A stretch of DNA of 64,000 nucleotides from Tridacna crocea (GCA_943736015.1 OX031056.1:65995277-66059276), one strand, 5' to 3'. Shown: positions 9,805 to 20,377, numbered from the stretch's first letter. The notes: generated by a model from the letters alone, not told the origin. Translations and numbers: made by a program.

Positions 9805-10013
9805 CCCTTATCTCGCTAAATTAGTGAAATGAAAAGTTTTAAGCTGATAGAAAAAACTTAAATGCTGATTTTTCAAAGGTATTTTTGGGCTGAAAATATC
9901 TCCTCTTCGGACAGTGTATATCCAAGATCAGACTGCACATTCTGTGCAGTCTGATCTTGGTCTACACTGTCCGCAAAAGGTCAGTGAGTCGCGCTTTGAT
10001 GCCTACGTAAGGG
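9805..10013 (-). mobile_element. Family B MITE, copy B3
   Basis: Flanked by TTGA (9801-9804) and TTAA (10014-10017). The hairpin core is GATCAGACTGCAC, TTCT, GTGCAGTCTGATC. The right end reads GTCAGTGAGTCGCGC...GTAAGGG. Confidence 0.85.
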
Positions 10014-10017
10014 TTAA

Positions 10018-10707
10018 CCAATAAAACAGTTTCAATAATTCAATATTGACTCATTGACATAATCCATAATAAAGTGTCTTTTACCACTCCTGAGGTACTG
10101 GGCTTGAAATCTACATGAAATAAACAGCCGCTAGGCGTCAAAGATTAAAGGGGCTTGAAATGATATATGTACACGTATTTAGTTAACATAACGATGATAC
10201 GTTTTGACCATGGCTGTAAACCAGAGGCGTTTTGTTTTTTGACAAGTTTCATCCTCTAGAACCTAGTATATAAGACAGGATGTGCACCAGTATTCCCTCC
10301 GTGAGATAGAAATTTCAATACGCAGTGAATACATTGATAGGATGTGACTGGTTAATGATATTTGAATATCAGCTTTGAATTATGCCTTGATGCTGAAAAT
10401 AGTTTTGACTAACCGGATTTTACATTTACTCAGTTCCATAAATAAGTGTGCACTTAATTTTCTTTTATTTCTCGCCGCACGTTTTACTGAAGACCATCAA
10501 ATATGGTATCATACTTTAGTTCAGAGTCTGTAGAAAATGCCAGGCTAATCAGATTTTGACCAACAGTAAGTTAGGTTTTTGCAGTTTAAATGAAGCTGGT
10601 ACTCAAATAAAAAATACAAAAGTTCACAAAGACTAAGGTAACATGAAACTTAGGTTTTTCGTAAAGTTCTTGTAATTTTTCAGTCAGTATCTTGTGTGGC
10701 CACCTCT
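10018..10707. other. Unassigned DNA upstream of the transposase relic
   Basis: No family or gene was recognised. The stretch nearest 10707 may be decayed Tc1/mariner sequence, but no transposase motif is readable. Confidence 0.35.
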
Positions 10708-10995
10708 GCCCGAATCAGTCAGCAGTTTCTGAACAGAAACAATAGTGACGTTCTTTCTTGGCCAGCTTTATCGCCAGATATGAATTCAATAGAATATGTC
10801 TGGGATAACTTATGAAGAAAGGTTCGATCACGGCGAAACATCAATAATTTCATGGACTTGGCCACTCCTCTTTTTCAGGAATGGAATAACATTCCTGATG
10901 CAATGATTTTACTTTATGTAAGGTCTATGCGGCGTCGAATAATTGCCTGTACCGACACCAGAAGTGGCCATACGGAACGCGGTATACAAAAATAA
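10708..10995 (+). pseudogene. Tc1/mariner-type transposase, C-terminal relic
   Basis: One frame encodes QQFLNRNN, then LSWPALSPDMNSIEYVWDNL, which matches the conserved W-P-A-x-S-P-D-x-N-x-I-E-x-V-W block carrying the third catalytic acidic residue (E) of the DDE domain. After an in-frame TGA at 10813-10815 it continues RKVRSRRNIN...LFQEWNNIP and MRRRIIACTDTRSGHTE to a TAA at 10993-10995. The DNA-binding domain and first two catalytic Asp blocks are absent. The intact enzyme would cut and paste DNA at TA sites. AATAAA occurs just downstream near 11017. Confidence 0.85.
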
Positions 10996-11875
10996 CCTGC
11001 TTTACACTTCAAAGAAAATAAAACTGCTCTTCTTCATTTTTTCTTTGTGCTTTCACTCAAGGATACCTTCTTCTGCAACATATCTAACCTAAACAAAACT
11101 TGTAACTGTCAATTTCAAGCCGGAAATACCCTTAGATCTCTTCTGGCATCCGCTGTCCGGAAAAGAGGAAGTTCATTTAGTTTGATGTTTTGGAGAATAA
11201 CTGACTGGTAAAAGCATACTCCAGCCTAACTTTGAAAAGATTTTGTTGACTTCTTCTATTAAAATAAATTTATCATACATTCATTCACTTAATGTTGAAA
11301 ATTGAAAAATCGTTAATTTGAAAAAAATCCCGCTCCTTCTCTCGGTTTATACTTTTGTGCAGAAAATGATTTTAATGTCTTTCCTTTCTGCTAACAAAAT
11401 TTCAGTAATATATGCTTCTCTTTTGAACTTATAGTTCATCTGATACACACACAGCACGTATGTGCAAACCATGAGTTTTCGGTGTTCTTTTTTAGAGATG
11501 CCTTTTACCGACAAAATCGAGAATCTTTTTCATTACATTACCATGTCTAACGTCCAGACATATGTTATAAGTTGTTTTTATTTACATGACCTTTACTTGA
11601 TCAAATTTACAGGAGAAACAAAAGTGGCCGGTTAGAAGTTTTGCTGACTGTATAATACAATGTACTTGAATTCATCACTATAAGTACCTTTAGATATCGT
11701 CACTTGTAATATCGGATGTAATCGTTTTATATCAATATTTTTGTCCGACGATTATCATAATGTATTAGCTTCTTATTTACTGCCTTAGACGGTGTTGTTC
11801 CCTCATACATAAAGAAACTCTGCGGCATGTAATATTATTGATTAGCGTGGACTTTCATTTTCCCTTTAACCCTTT
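10996..11875. other. Unassigned DNA
   Basis: AT-rich; no coding frame or recognised family apart from possible decayed 3' flank of the Tc1 relic. Confidence 0.35.
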
Positions 11876-11879
11876 CCCA

Positions 11880-12090
11880 AACAATCCCTAGTTTTTACGG
11901 GTCAGGAATAGAAGCCTTTTGAAAACATTTTAGGAAAAGGAGAAAATGCTGGTTACCAGCATTTTCTCCTTTTCCCACAATGTTTTCTACCCTATCATAT
12001 AGAAAAATCATCTTTTTAGCAACTGTTCATTTGTCATCTGCAAAATGCTTTCTATTTGGTCTGGTCCAGAATTTGCCGTTTGGGAAAGGG
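11880..12090 (-). mobile_element. Family A MITE, copy A6 (complete, TTAA on both sides)
   Basis: Flanked by TTAA at 11876-11879 and 12091-12094. Ends CCCTTTCCCAAACAATCCC and GCCGTTTGGGAAAGGG. The hairpin is GGAGAAAATGCTGGTTACC with its complement. It belongs to the CCCTTTCCCA-tipped subgroup with A21, A24 and A26. Confidence 0.9.
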
Positions 12091-12094
12091 TTAA

Positions 12095-12460
12095 AACCTG
12101 TCTCGCTGCCGAAAATAAGACAATGAAACGGACATTTTTAATCCAGTGGAGAAAGTCAAACAGTCTTTATTGTAATCACTCATATATGATTGCTTACGTC
12201 TTCCGACCGACAAGTTTTGAAAGAGTCATGTATACATTCTTGCATGTAACTCCTAGTGTCTTTATGAATTCGACACATTTCGACCGCTTGAAGAAAAAAA
12301 TCCACTATAAATCTGATTCTATGATTATTATATTAAAGGGGCATAAAAACATACTTGATTTCGAAAGAATTTCTCAGAAAGTCTAAACGAAGCTGCTTGT
12401 ATGATGTTCATACACCTGCAAACATCGATATTAAATCCATTTAGATTTTCATGTATATGT
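12095..12460. other. Unassigned DNA with an incidental open frame
   Basis: A 113-codon open frame (12045-12386, plus) begins inside A6. It shows no domain, signal or compositional sign of a real protein. Confidence 0.4.
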
Positions 12461-12894
12461 GTCGTAGGCCATATTGGAATCTAGGTAGATCTGGAATCTG
12501 TCGAGACCAAATTAAAATCATAAATTTTTCTCGACCAAAATAGATTGTTTTCTGAAATTTTGTAATCATACTAATCCATTATATGTTTACAACTGAGAGG
12601 TATTTTTTTATTACCGCAGTTTATTTGTTTTTTTCCCACAATTGCTCCGTTTTTCACATCTTTTTCTTTTCGCTCAACTGTTAAACATTAAAAATTAAAC
12701 TTACTCCGAATTTCTCATTAAAAGTTCTTTCTTTCTGGGTTTAAGTTAAATAAGATGGTTTATAGGTAGTCACAATATATTCAGTGAGAAAATATTCTAA
12801 TTTGGTCTAGGCAAATTAATGAGCTGGCTAGCCTAAGTGGAATCCTACTTTGGTCGAGACAGAATTCTAGTTTGGTCTAGGCAGATTCCAGATC
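12461..12894 (+). mobile_element. Family K element, copy K1
   Basis: Starts GTCGTAGGCCATATTGG and has ends rich in TGGTCTAGGCAGATTCC and AGATCTGGAATCTG blocks. The interior (AAATAAGATGGTTTATAGGT, AATTTCTCATTAAAA) matches K2. The right terminal repeat is truncated relative to K2. Confidence 0.75.
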
Positions 12895-13125
12895 TTGTTA
12901 CTTGTTACAAGCAATTACTCCTTTTCCCTGAAGTGTTTTCAATTGGGACGTTGACAGGCACCTAACAAGGTCATCTATGTGTTAGTACAGGCTGTAGGCG
13001 CTGTTTGTGTTAAATTATGCATGGGGTGATCAGAGATAGTCTCATAAAGTGATGAATCGTCGGTACGGCTTCATACATCATGGGGTTACTGTATAGATCA
13101 ACATGGTTTTCATATTTTCATAAAG

Positions 13126-13171
<46 letters not shown>

Positions 13172-13710
13172 AACGCAAAAACTATAAAGGAGAATCAAAG
13201 TACTGAAGTGTCAGTTTACCTATGCACATGTACAACCTTTGATTATAGTAACAGATGTTACCCTAGACATTTATCTTAACCCCATTTTCTTGTTAAAGTG
13301 TGACAATAAGTGAACAACAGATTGATAAAATCACAACAATAAATGAAGAAAAAAACTTTATTTCAAATTTCATCGGTCGATCCTGGCAAATAAATAATGA
13401 CTCAAACATAGAAAATAGAATACAGCCTTTGTGCAGATAGAGAGCAATGAATCATTTAAGTTTCAAAACAAATACATCCCGTAGAAATCCCCTTTTCTAC
13501 ACTCAAAAAAAAGTATGATCTATAAGAATCTAATTGGCAGGGCGGAGTTATGTTCCAATTCACTGCATTTAAGATTGAGGTAAAACTAATAGATGGGAAA
13601 TCGTCTGAGTAGGTGTATCAAATGTAACATGAAGATAATAAAGAGTGCAAGGACTGAATAAAGCAGAAGCACCTTTTTCACAATTTTTACAAACAGCACT
13701 GAAGGTAGAA
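12895..13710. other. Unassigned DNA with an (AC)n microsatellite
   Basis: A perfect AC dinucleotide run of about 37 bp lies at 13131-13167. Nothing else is recognised. Confidence 0.6.
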
Positions 13711-13711
13711 G

Positions 13712-13890
13712 AGAGACTGCTTCCGGTGTCATTTATTCCCATACATTCAAATACGAAGATTTATTTTCTTTAGTACATAAGGTGTCGCACCACTGCGACA
13801 CGGCTTTCGGTGTCATTCATTCCGATACATTCAGTTATGAGGATTTTTTTCTTTAGTACATAAGGTGTCGCACACTGCGAGACTGCTTCC
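13712..13890. repeat. ~90-bp tandem duplication
   Basis: Two copies of a unit containing CGGTGTCATTTATTCCCATA / CGGTGTCATTCATTCCGATA and TTTAGTACATAAGGTGTCGC. The junction holds a small palindrome GTGTCGCACCACTGCGACAC (13782-13801). Confidence 0.8.
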
Positions 13891-14599
13891 AGTTCGGGTT
13901 CGGAGTAGTTAAAAGTAGTCCAATGTAAAAATTTGTAGTAGCACATTTGTTGCACTGCTTTATACAGGTAAGAAGGCTAAGCGGTATATAATTTTGATTT
14001 GCTTCAAATTTGGGCAGTAGGGGACCCATTAGATGTATTTTATTGTATGTTCAGTGGACTATTTTGTGTCACAGGAGGAATAAAAAATTGGGATCACAGT
14101 GATGTGCACAGGTGTTTTTGAGAGGTAAAATTCCAGAGTGCCCGTATTTTTAGGGATATAGCGAAAAATGCAATTGGTTGACATGCTGTTGTTGTTGTTG
14201 TTGTTGTTTTTTTTTCTCAGGGACTAAGGACATACTTTAGACAGCAAAAGACGGAAAAAGCAGAATGTTTGGCATTAAGCAATATGTGAAGCTTCAAAAA
14301 TGGTCGATTTCACTCTATTTTCGATATGGCTAAAAACCGGTGGGGTGACACCATAATGTAAAGCAGCAGCTATAAATGATGGAGAGCCTGTGAGTTTTAT
14401 ACCATTAGATTTGTTAGTGGAATCATATAAACGGGGCCTATGGACATTTTCATGTTTCCAAAGCAATTCAGTATTGAATCACTCCCTCTCTCACTCTTTT
14501 ATCTTAACGCTGCTAAATAACTAGAATAAAACTGTCAGAACGATAGTATCGTCCCGAATACTACTATTTTCGAATCAATTTTTTGGGAGATAAATATCT
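13891..14599. other. Unassigned DNA with a (GTT)n microsatellite
   Basis: Seven GTT units lie at 14187-14207. A 63-codon minus-strand open frame at 14275-14466 has no recognisable content. Confidence 0.5.
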
Positions 14600-15124
14600 T
14601 TATTCCACACCTACAGTTTAACCTCCAATGAAATAGCTTAATACTACCACGTGAGTACTGAATATCTTAGCCTGTATTAGATGCTGCAGAATCCAATACA
14701 GATTTTTCTAAACGAGGCTTGAGTCCAATATGGATTTTTCAAAACGAGGCTTGAGTCCAATACGGATTTGTTCAAAACGAGGCTTGAGTCCCGAATATCG
14801 ATATTGGACCGGAAGAGTAGTCTGCCGAAGTCCGTTATTTAAAAAAAGCAAATTCAAACCCCTCTTTTGATATGTTTTCATTTTTTTTCCAATTGAAATG
14901 ACCCTATATTTGTCGTTTACTTTAAAGTCACTACGAAAGTGTGAAATAAAGAGGTCATTTAACATGCTTGGGTACAATACTGAATTCAATTGGATTCGTA
15001 CACTGCAGAACCAGTCTATATTTTGGACTCGGCTGTCGCCTCGTCCAAAATATAGACTGGTTCTGCAGTGTACTCATCCAATAGAATTCAGTATTGTACC
15101 CAAGCATGTTAAATAACTTCATAT
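14600..15124 (+). repeat. Tandem duplication Q, unit 1
   Basis: Shares with unit 2 the opening TCCACACCTACAGTTTAACC, a 32-bp minisatellite (3 copies at ~14704-14800; core CAAAACGAGGCTTGAGTCC), the GAATATCGATATTGGACC block and a ~160-bp palindrome (14955-15116) centred on CTCGGCTGTCGCCTCG. There is no E insertion in this unit. Confidence 0.85.
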
Positions 15125-16067
15125 TATTCCACACCTACAGTTTAACCTCCAATGAAATAGCTTAATACTACCACGTGAGTACAGAATATCTTAGCCTGTA
15201 TTAGACGGATTTATCAGACAGAGGCAAGAGTCCAATACGGATTTTTCAGAACGAGGCAAGTGTCCAATACGGATTTTATTTTCCAAAACGAGGCTTGAGT
15301 CCAATACGGACTTTCCAAAACGAGGCTTGAGTCCAAAACGGATTTTTCAAAACGAGGCAAGAGTCCCGAATATCGATATTGGACCGGAAGAGTAGTGTAC
15401 CGAAGTCTGTTGTAAAAAAAAAAGCAAATTCAAACCCCTCTTTTGATATGTTTTGATTTTTTTTACCCAACTGAAATAACCTTATATACTTGTCGTTTAC
15501 TTTAAGATAAGACCTGTGTAATGCACTTCCGGTGAAAATTCTAATTGGTTGATAAATTAGGATAAATAGGGATTTATGCAGAAATAATATTTTTGCACAT
15601 TTCTAACGGATCAGAAATTCCGTTTATGTCTATTTTGAAATTATTCTTTGATACTTTTATTAGTTCTCTGAAAAGGTAAGTAATTATTATGTCTTTTTGA
15701 ATTGACAATATAGTGGTTTTAGATTCATAAATGATAATTCAAAGAAGGAAAAAATGAAAAGGTGAAAGTAGTTCAATAATACTCGTTTTTAATTATAGCT
15801 AATTTTGCAGGATGATATTTTAGTGGAAAAAGCTGTTTTCCATTACACAGGTCTTACCTTGAAGTCAATATGGTACTGTGATATAAAGAGGTCATTTAAC
15901 ATGCTCGGGTACAAAACTGCATTCAATATTGGATTCGTACACTGCAGAACCAGTCTATATTTTGGACTCGGCTGTCGCCTCGTCCAAAATATAGACCGGT
16001 TCTGCAGTGTAATCATCCAACAGAATTCAGTATTGTACCCAAGCATGTTAAATAACCTCATATTATC
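15125..16067 (+). repeat. Tandem duplication Q, unit 2 (with E2 inside)
   Basis: Repeats the order of unit 1 with five minisatellite copies (15206-15365) and the palindrome at 15891-16057. Removing E2 and one TTAA gives a colinear match to unit 1. Confidence 0.85.
15506..15858 (+). mobile_element. Family E MITE, copy E2
   Basis: 353 bp between TTAA (15502-15505) and TTGA (15859-15862). Termini GATAAGACCTGTGTAATG and CATTACACAGGTCTTACC. The empty site is seen in Q unit 1 as TTTACTTTAAAGTCA (14924-14938), confirming a TTAA duplication. Confidence 0.92.
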
Positions 16068-16170
16068 TGACAATGTGGATCCAAGATCAGACTGCACGGA
16101 ACGTGCAGTCTGATCTTGATCTACATTGTCCGAAAAAGGTCATTCAGTCGCTTACAGTGGCGTAAGGGTT
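16068..16170 (-). mobile_element. Family B MITE fragment, copy B4
   Basis: Hairpin with GATCAGACTGCAC, GGAAC, GTGCAGTCTGATC and the right flank GTCATTCAGTCGC...CGTAAGGG. The left tail is missing where Q unit 2 ends. Confidence 0.85.
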
Positions 16171-16560
16171 TCGAGGGGATAATTTCTACATCTCCTGAGT
16201 CGGACTTGTAAAAATAAGAACGTCGACATGAGGTCATTATGTCTGAGAGATGTCCTGTTCTAGACGAATGTTGTTATAATTTTGTAGTCATTCTGTCGTC
16301 TTTGATTAAGTGTTCATTTTTAGTACTACTTTATTGAGAAAAAGTGAAACAAGTTGGAATGATAAAAAAAAATACAGTTTTGAAATTTGAACAAAAATTT
16401 TTTTTTCTTTTCCTTCAGCCCATCCTCTCTCCCCCCTCCCCACTTCTCCCTGTCTCCTTCCCCGTCCCCTTTTTTCTTTTTTATTGTTGTCTCTTTTCTT
16501 GATCTTTCAGTGATTTTCGCTCCATACAGTTTTTGTTTTTATGTCTCTCTCAATTCATAA
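16171..16560. other. Unassigned DNA with a pyrimidine-rich tract
   Basis: A C/T-rich strand runs from about 16400 to 16500; no family recognised. Confidence 0.4.
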
Positions 16561-16566
16561 TCGTAC

Positions 16567-16576
16567 TGTCTGTCTT

Positions 16577-16617
<41 letters not shown>

Positions 16618-16735
16618 GTGTCAGTCTGTCTGTCTCTGTCTCTCTCTGTGTCTCTATCTGTCTCTGTCTGTCTGTCTGTCTCTCTATCTGTCTCTCTCCT
16701 TTTCTCTCTGTCTCCCTAACTCTCTGTCTCTAATT
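16567..16735. repeat. (CTGT)n / (CTCT)n microsatellite
   Basis: A long CTGT array with interspersed CTCT units. It produces spurious Cys-Leu-Ser-Val open frames. Confidence 0.95.
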
Positions 16736-16795
16736 GTTTATGTATTTATCCCTCTATATCCATTTGTCTGTCTGTCCATTTGTTTGTTAGTCGAC

Positions 16796-16831
16796 CCATC
16801 CATCCATCCATCCATCCATCCATCCATCCAT
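16796..16831. repeat. (CATC)n microsatellite
   Basis: About nine tandem CATC units. Confidence 0.95.
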
Positions 16832-17085
16832 ATTTCCTCCTTTTTGTTCTTGAAAATTCAAGACAACATTTGTGAAAGGAATAGATTCAGTCACAGTTTT
16901 GGAATGGTAGGCAGTTTTTTGAGAACGTTTGGAAATATACGAGTCTGTCAAATAGACGTCCTGATCAATTTCTATTAAGATATGTCCGTCATTTTCCCCT
17001 CAAGATAGTGATATATTACTTGTTTCTTTATTTACAGGGCATTTGTACGGAGTTTCTTAGAAATACTTTACTCGTCGATCGATTT

Positions 17086-17290
17086 GCGGACAGTGTAGAT
17101 CAAGATCAGACTGCACAGAACGTGCAGTCTGATCTTTGATCTACACTGTCCGATGAGAACATAAATTATTCCCCTATCAAAAAGTATCTTCGAAAGAGCA
17201 AAAGTTTACAATATCCATTTTTATTTATTTAGCAAGAGAAAGATTGAAGCCCTAAGCTATGTTTTTATCTGAAAGGCTCAAGATTGCATT
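17086..17290 (+). mobile_element. Family B MITE, copy B5
   Basis: Hairpin at 17088-17151 with cores GATCAGACTGCAC and GTGCAGTCTGATC, then a decayed tail (ATCTGAAAGGCTCAAGATTG). The left terminus is missing. Confidence 0.8.
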
Positions 17291-17337
17291 TTCAAGTTCT
17301 TGTATTAATTAAGCCCTGGAGATTGCATTCATCTTAA

Positions 17338-17547
17338 CCCCCTTAAGGTGCAAAGCATGGCTTAAGGACCTCTAGCGGACAGTGCAGATCAAGATCAGAC
17401 TGCACAGAACGTTCAGTCTGATCTTAGATCTACACTGTCCGATAAGAATATAATTATATTTTCTTTTTTTCAAATTTTACCTTCGAAATAGCAAAATCTG
17501 GGTTTTTGCTATTGGTTTGAAGGTTACATTTCGCTTTGTTAGCAGGA
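17338..17547 (+). mobile_element. Family B MITE, copy B6
   Basis: Starts after TTAA (17334-17337) as CCCCCTTAAGGTGC. The hairpin has one arm mutated to GTTCAGTCTGATC. The tail GGTTTGAAGGTTACATTTCG ends at AGCAGGATC, where half-copy B7 begins. Confidence 0.85.
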
Positions 17548-17695
17548 TCACGTGCAGTCTGATCTTGGATCTACACCATTCGATAAGATTTATCTCTTTT
17601 TTCATCAAATAATACCTTAGAAAGAGCAAAATTTTGGTTTTTGCAATTAATTTGAAAGTTACATTTCATTTATTTAGCGGTATGAGGCTAACCTA
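17548..17695 (+). mobile_element. Family B half-element, copy B7
   Basis: Begins exactly at the hairpin centre (ACGTGCAGTCTGATC) and continues through the right arm (GATCTACACCATTCG) to the tail TTGAAAGTTACATTTCATTT. The left half is absent. Confidence 0.85.
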
Positions 17696-17792
17696 ACGAA
17701 CTGAGTACTTTAGACGTGAACTGTAGATATATGATAGAAGAAAATTTAGTTTTATTTTAACAAATCAATTTCCAATGGTACAATAATATCGT

Positions 17793-18344
17793 CATCTTCG
17801 CGAGCCAAGGTTACGATCACTACGTGGATCTTACCTTGGCGGATCGACCCCGATTTTGAGATTCCCGAGATACGCCCCCTAGTGGATGCTACTTATTATC
17901 TCCCTTTACATCATATTTCTGATAGCCAATGAAATATCGTTTTACAAACCGCTTACGAATACAATAATTCAACATGAAGCAATAACCATAAACGTATTTC
18001 GACATTTCATGGTCAGGTGCTGGGATATAGCCTAAAACATCTGATAATTGATTGGTCACATTGAAACTTTCTATAGATATTGTTCCTCCATGTTTTCTTC
18101 GGTAATAAATCATTACAGATCCTGCACACATCAACGGAGATATCCACGTTTACCGTATTTTAATTCGAAAGGTCGTCACCTTGTTCTGTTTTTATCAAAG
18201 ATGAAATGCAACGAGCGATTTCATTCGTGCAGTAAAAGCTGGCTGCATCCAATGAAAATGTGTATCACGGTTATGTCGAAATCAAGCTCGATCCGCCAAG
18301 GGTAGAGTAGCGTAGTGGATCGTTACCCTTGGCTTGCGAAGATG
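17793..18344 (+). mobile_element. Family W element, copy W1, 9-bp target duplication
   Basis: 552 bp with inverted ends CATCTTCGCGAGCCAAGG and CCTTGGCTTGCGAAGATG, and subterminal TACGATCACTACG / CGTAGTGGATCGTTAC. Flanked by a perfect 9-bp duplication TAATATCGT (17784-17792 and 18345-18353). No transposase motif in its short open frames. 9-bp duplications are typical of Mutator-like elements; membership is inferred. Confidence 0.88.
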
Positions 18345-18350
18345 TAATAT

Positions 18351-18427
18351 CGTCAGTTTACTTCGAAAACCTCGTAACTACAGCTTGTAAATAGCTGTAG
18401 TTACGAGCTTTTCTAAGTAAACCGACG
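18351..18427. repeat. Family D palindrome, copy D2
   Basis: CTTCGAAAACCTCGTAACTA and its near-complement around CAGCTTGTAAATAGCTG. W1 is inserted at its left edge. Confidence 0.88.
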
Positions 18428-18480
18428 GAATTACATTTTTATTTTTTTTTAGGTTTATAGAGAACCTAAGTCAGTTCTGG

Positions 18481-18700
18481 AGTCTGTGCCGTCTGTGAGG
18501 TAGAGCGTCGGCCTCGTAAACATAAGGTCCTGAGTTCGATACCCAGGAGCGGGTGTCAACTTTGGGACTTTTCATGACTCACACACGTTCGACGCGAGTA
18601 CTGGTGTAGTTCCGAGGCAGCAAAATCAAGAGAAATTAGTATATGTATGTTATAAGAACTTGTTTCTCAATTGATGAAAAATAAATATGTTTAAACTGAG
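18481..18700 (+). mobile_element. tRNA-derived SINE, family S1
   Basis: A tRNA-like head (GTCTGTGAGGTAGAGCGTCG, then a B box GAGTTCGATACCC) is followed by a body shared with the reverse copy at 30910-31115 (GGTGTCAACTTTGGGAC; AACTTGTTTCTCAATTGATG) and ends in AATAAATATG. It would depend on Pol III and a partner LINE. Confidence 0.8.
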
Positions 18701-18708
18701 TCAGTAAA

Positions 18709-18997
18709 ACCTTTACCAAACGACAAATATTTAGACTCGCCAAAATTAAAAGTATTTGCAGACCCCGTTTAACACTTCACTAAACGGCAAAATTTTAGAC
18801 CGGTCTAAATTGTAAGCATTTGCAGCCGACAAAATACATGTGACTCAAAATTGGAAACTTGACCTAGAAGAGAAGAAAACATTGTGGAAAAAGGTGAAAA
18901 TGCTGTTTACCAGTATTTTCTCTTTTTCCCACAGTGTTTTCAGAAGGCTTCTTCCTGGGGGTTCGTCAAAAACAGGGATTGTTTAATAAAAAGTTAA
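18709..18997 (+). mobile_element. Family A MITE, copy A7 (5' end repeated)
   Basis: The left end occurs twice (CCTTTACCAAACGACAAAT, then CACTAAACGGCAAAATTTT), so a partial copy precedes a full one. The hairpin is GGTGAAAATGCTGTTTACC with AGTATTTTCTC. Confidence 0.8.
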
Positions 18998-19167
18998 ATG
19001 CGACTCAAACAATGAAATTTGTCTCTGACAGGTAAGAAAATATTGTTGGAAAAGGAGTAAGTAATGCTTACCAGCATTTTCTTCTTTTCCCACAATTTCT
19101 TTTTTTCGAAAGCGTTCCTTTCTGTTGCGGGTGTTAAAACTTGGGATTAAGCGGTAAATGGGTTGAG
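18998..19167 (+). mobile_element. Family A MITE, copy A8 (5' truncated)
   Basis: Directly follows A7. GCGACTCAAACAATGAAATT leads to a decayed hairpin (GGAGTAAGTAATGCTTACC) and the end AAACTTGGGATTAAGCGG. Confidence 0.75.
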
Positions 19168-19376
19168 TCATTTCGAAACAACCCAGTGATTGAACGACAT
19201 TCGGGCAGAAACCTTTCCAAATCTTTGTAGGAAAAGCAGAAAATTCTGATAACCAGCATTTCTCCTTTTCCATAATGTTTATTCCCGTCCAAAGACAATT
19301 CCCATCTTGTGAGTGTTCGTTTGTCGTCTGCAAATGCTTTTATTTGGACAACTCTTAAATTTTGGTCATCAGAAAA
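19168..19376 (-). mobile_element. Family A MITE, copy A9
   Basis: Opposite orientation, third in an A-A-A cluster. Hairpin GCAGAAAATTCTGATAACC and AGCATTTCTCC; tail TTTGTCGTCTGCAAATGC. Confidence 0.75.
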
Positions 19377-19477
19377 AAAAGTCAAGAGAAGTCGTTTTAG
19401 ATATAACGTTACTGGGAAATTCTTATCATGATCACGCAATGATTTAAATCGATCCGAGACAGTTCTGAAATGAATCG

Positions 19478-19866
19478 TTTTGCCCATTATTGTGGCATTT
19501 CCTACAATTTTGGTCATTTCGTATCCTATTCTTCTTATTTTGGAAAATTTCATACACACTTCGGTCATTTTATATATACGCACTTTGGTCAATTCATATC
19601 CAGTTTTTTTTTTGTTTATAACAATTGGTAATTTAGAATCTAGTTTTAATACTATCATGTTGCTTGTGTTGTTTCTCGAATGACAATATTGAAATTATGT
19701 TCAGTTCCGCCAAAGAATGGTTATGGCTATGTCTTACCATTATTTTTTTTTCTTTTTAAGTTTTAAGTTGCATTTCTAAGAATTGTTTAGGACTTCTAAG
19801 TTCATTTCTCACCGAGTTCTGCAAAAAAATTTACTTTGGTCGATTTTTTTAACCCTTAACCACACA
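19478..19866 (+). repeat. Family Z repeat, copy Z1
   Basis: Inverted relative to Z2 (32262-32606). Shared blocks include AGTTTTAATACTAT, GTCTTACCATTATT and ACTTTGGTCGATTT. The first part has short direct repeats of the type TTTGGTCATTTCGTATCC. Confidence 0.7.
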
Positions 19867-19869
19867 AAT

Positions 19870-20190
19870 TGAAGTGTTTATGACCCTGAAAAAGAGGGCT
19901 TTCGAGAACATTGAATACTGTCTGGCAATACAAACAGGTTTATTCATTGGCATGGTAAAGGTAAAGATGTTTGAAATAAAAGTTTAACGCACGCACGCAC
20001 GGACGAACGGACGCACGCCGGATACCAGGCCTTGACATAAGCCCCGATAGCCTTCCGCCAGTGCAGCTAAAAACTCACGAAATGCATGATAATGTCAATA
20101 ATTGGCATGGTCTTACTTTACAATTGTTAGATAGCGACATAAAACTCTATTTTGAATATTGAACCTTCTGCTTAGACAGGGCAAGAATGA
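19870..20190. other. Unassigned DNA with an ACGC-rich tract
   Basis: ACGCACGCACGCACGGACGA (19989-20008) is a degenerate tetranucleotide array; the rest is unrecognised. Confidence 0.5.
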
Positions 20191-20193
20191 ATG

Positions 20194-20331
20194 AGCTATG
20201 CCCTACGGAAAAGGTGTTTGATGCACCTGTAAAAAGTATCGATCCGTGTCACGGGCCGGTACTTTTTACAATTTGTCAAGTTCTTTCTTTTGCAATGACC
20301 AGTCTACCTCAAGTTCCAGTCGCTCGGTAGT

Positions 20332-20335
<4 letters not shown>
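20194..20335 (+). mobile_element. Family C MITE fragment, copy C2
   Basis: GATGCACCTGTAAAAAGTAT, then a shrunken palindrome (ATCGATCCGTG, CACGGGCCGGTAC) and ACCAGTCTACCTC of the family C tail. Most of the palindrome is deleted symmetrically. Confidence 0.7.

Positions 20336-20377
<42 letters not shown>

Noticed and set aside
12045..12386. 113-codon open frame as a host gene
   Set aside because: It starts inside MITE A6 and has no motif, signal or conservation that I can see.
15206..15365. CRISPR-like 32-bp direct repeats
   Set aside because: Units are contiguous with no unique spacers and sit in a eukaryotic tandem duplication.
16533..16978. Open frames rich in Cys-Leu-Ser-Val
   Set aside because: They are translations of the CTGT/CTCT and CATC microsatellites.
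18481..18560. tRNA gene at the SINE S1 head
   Set aside because: Stems do not pair, and the same head-body unit recurs in reverse at 30910-31115.
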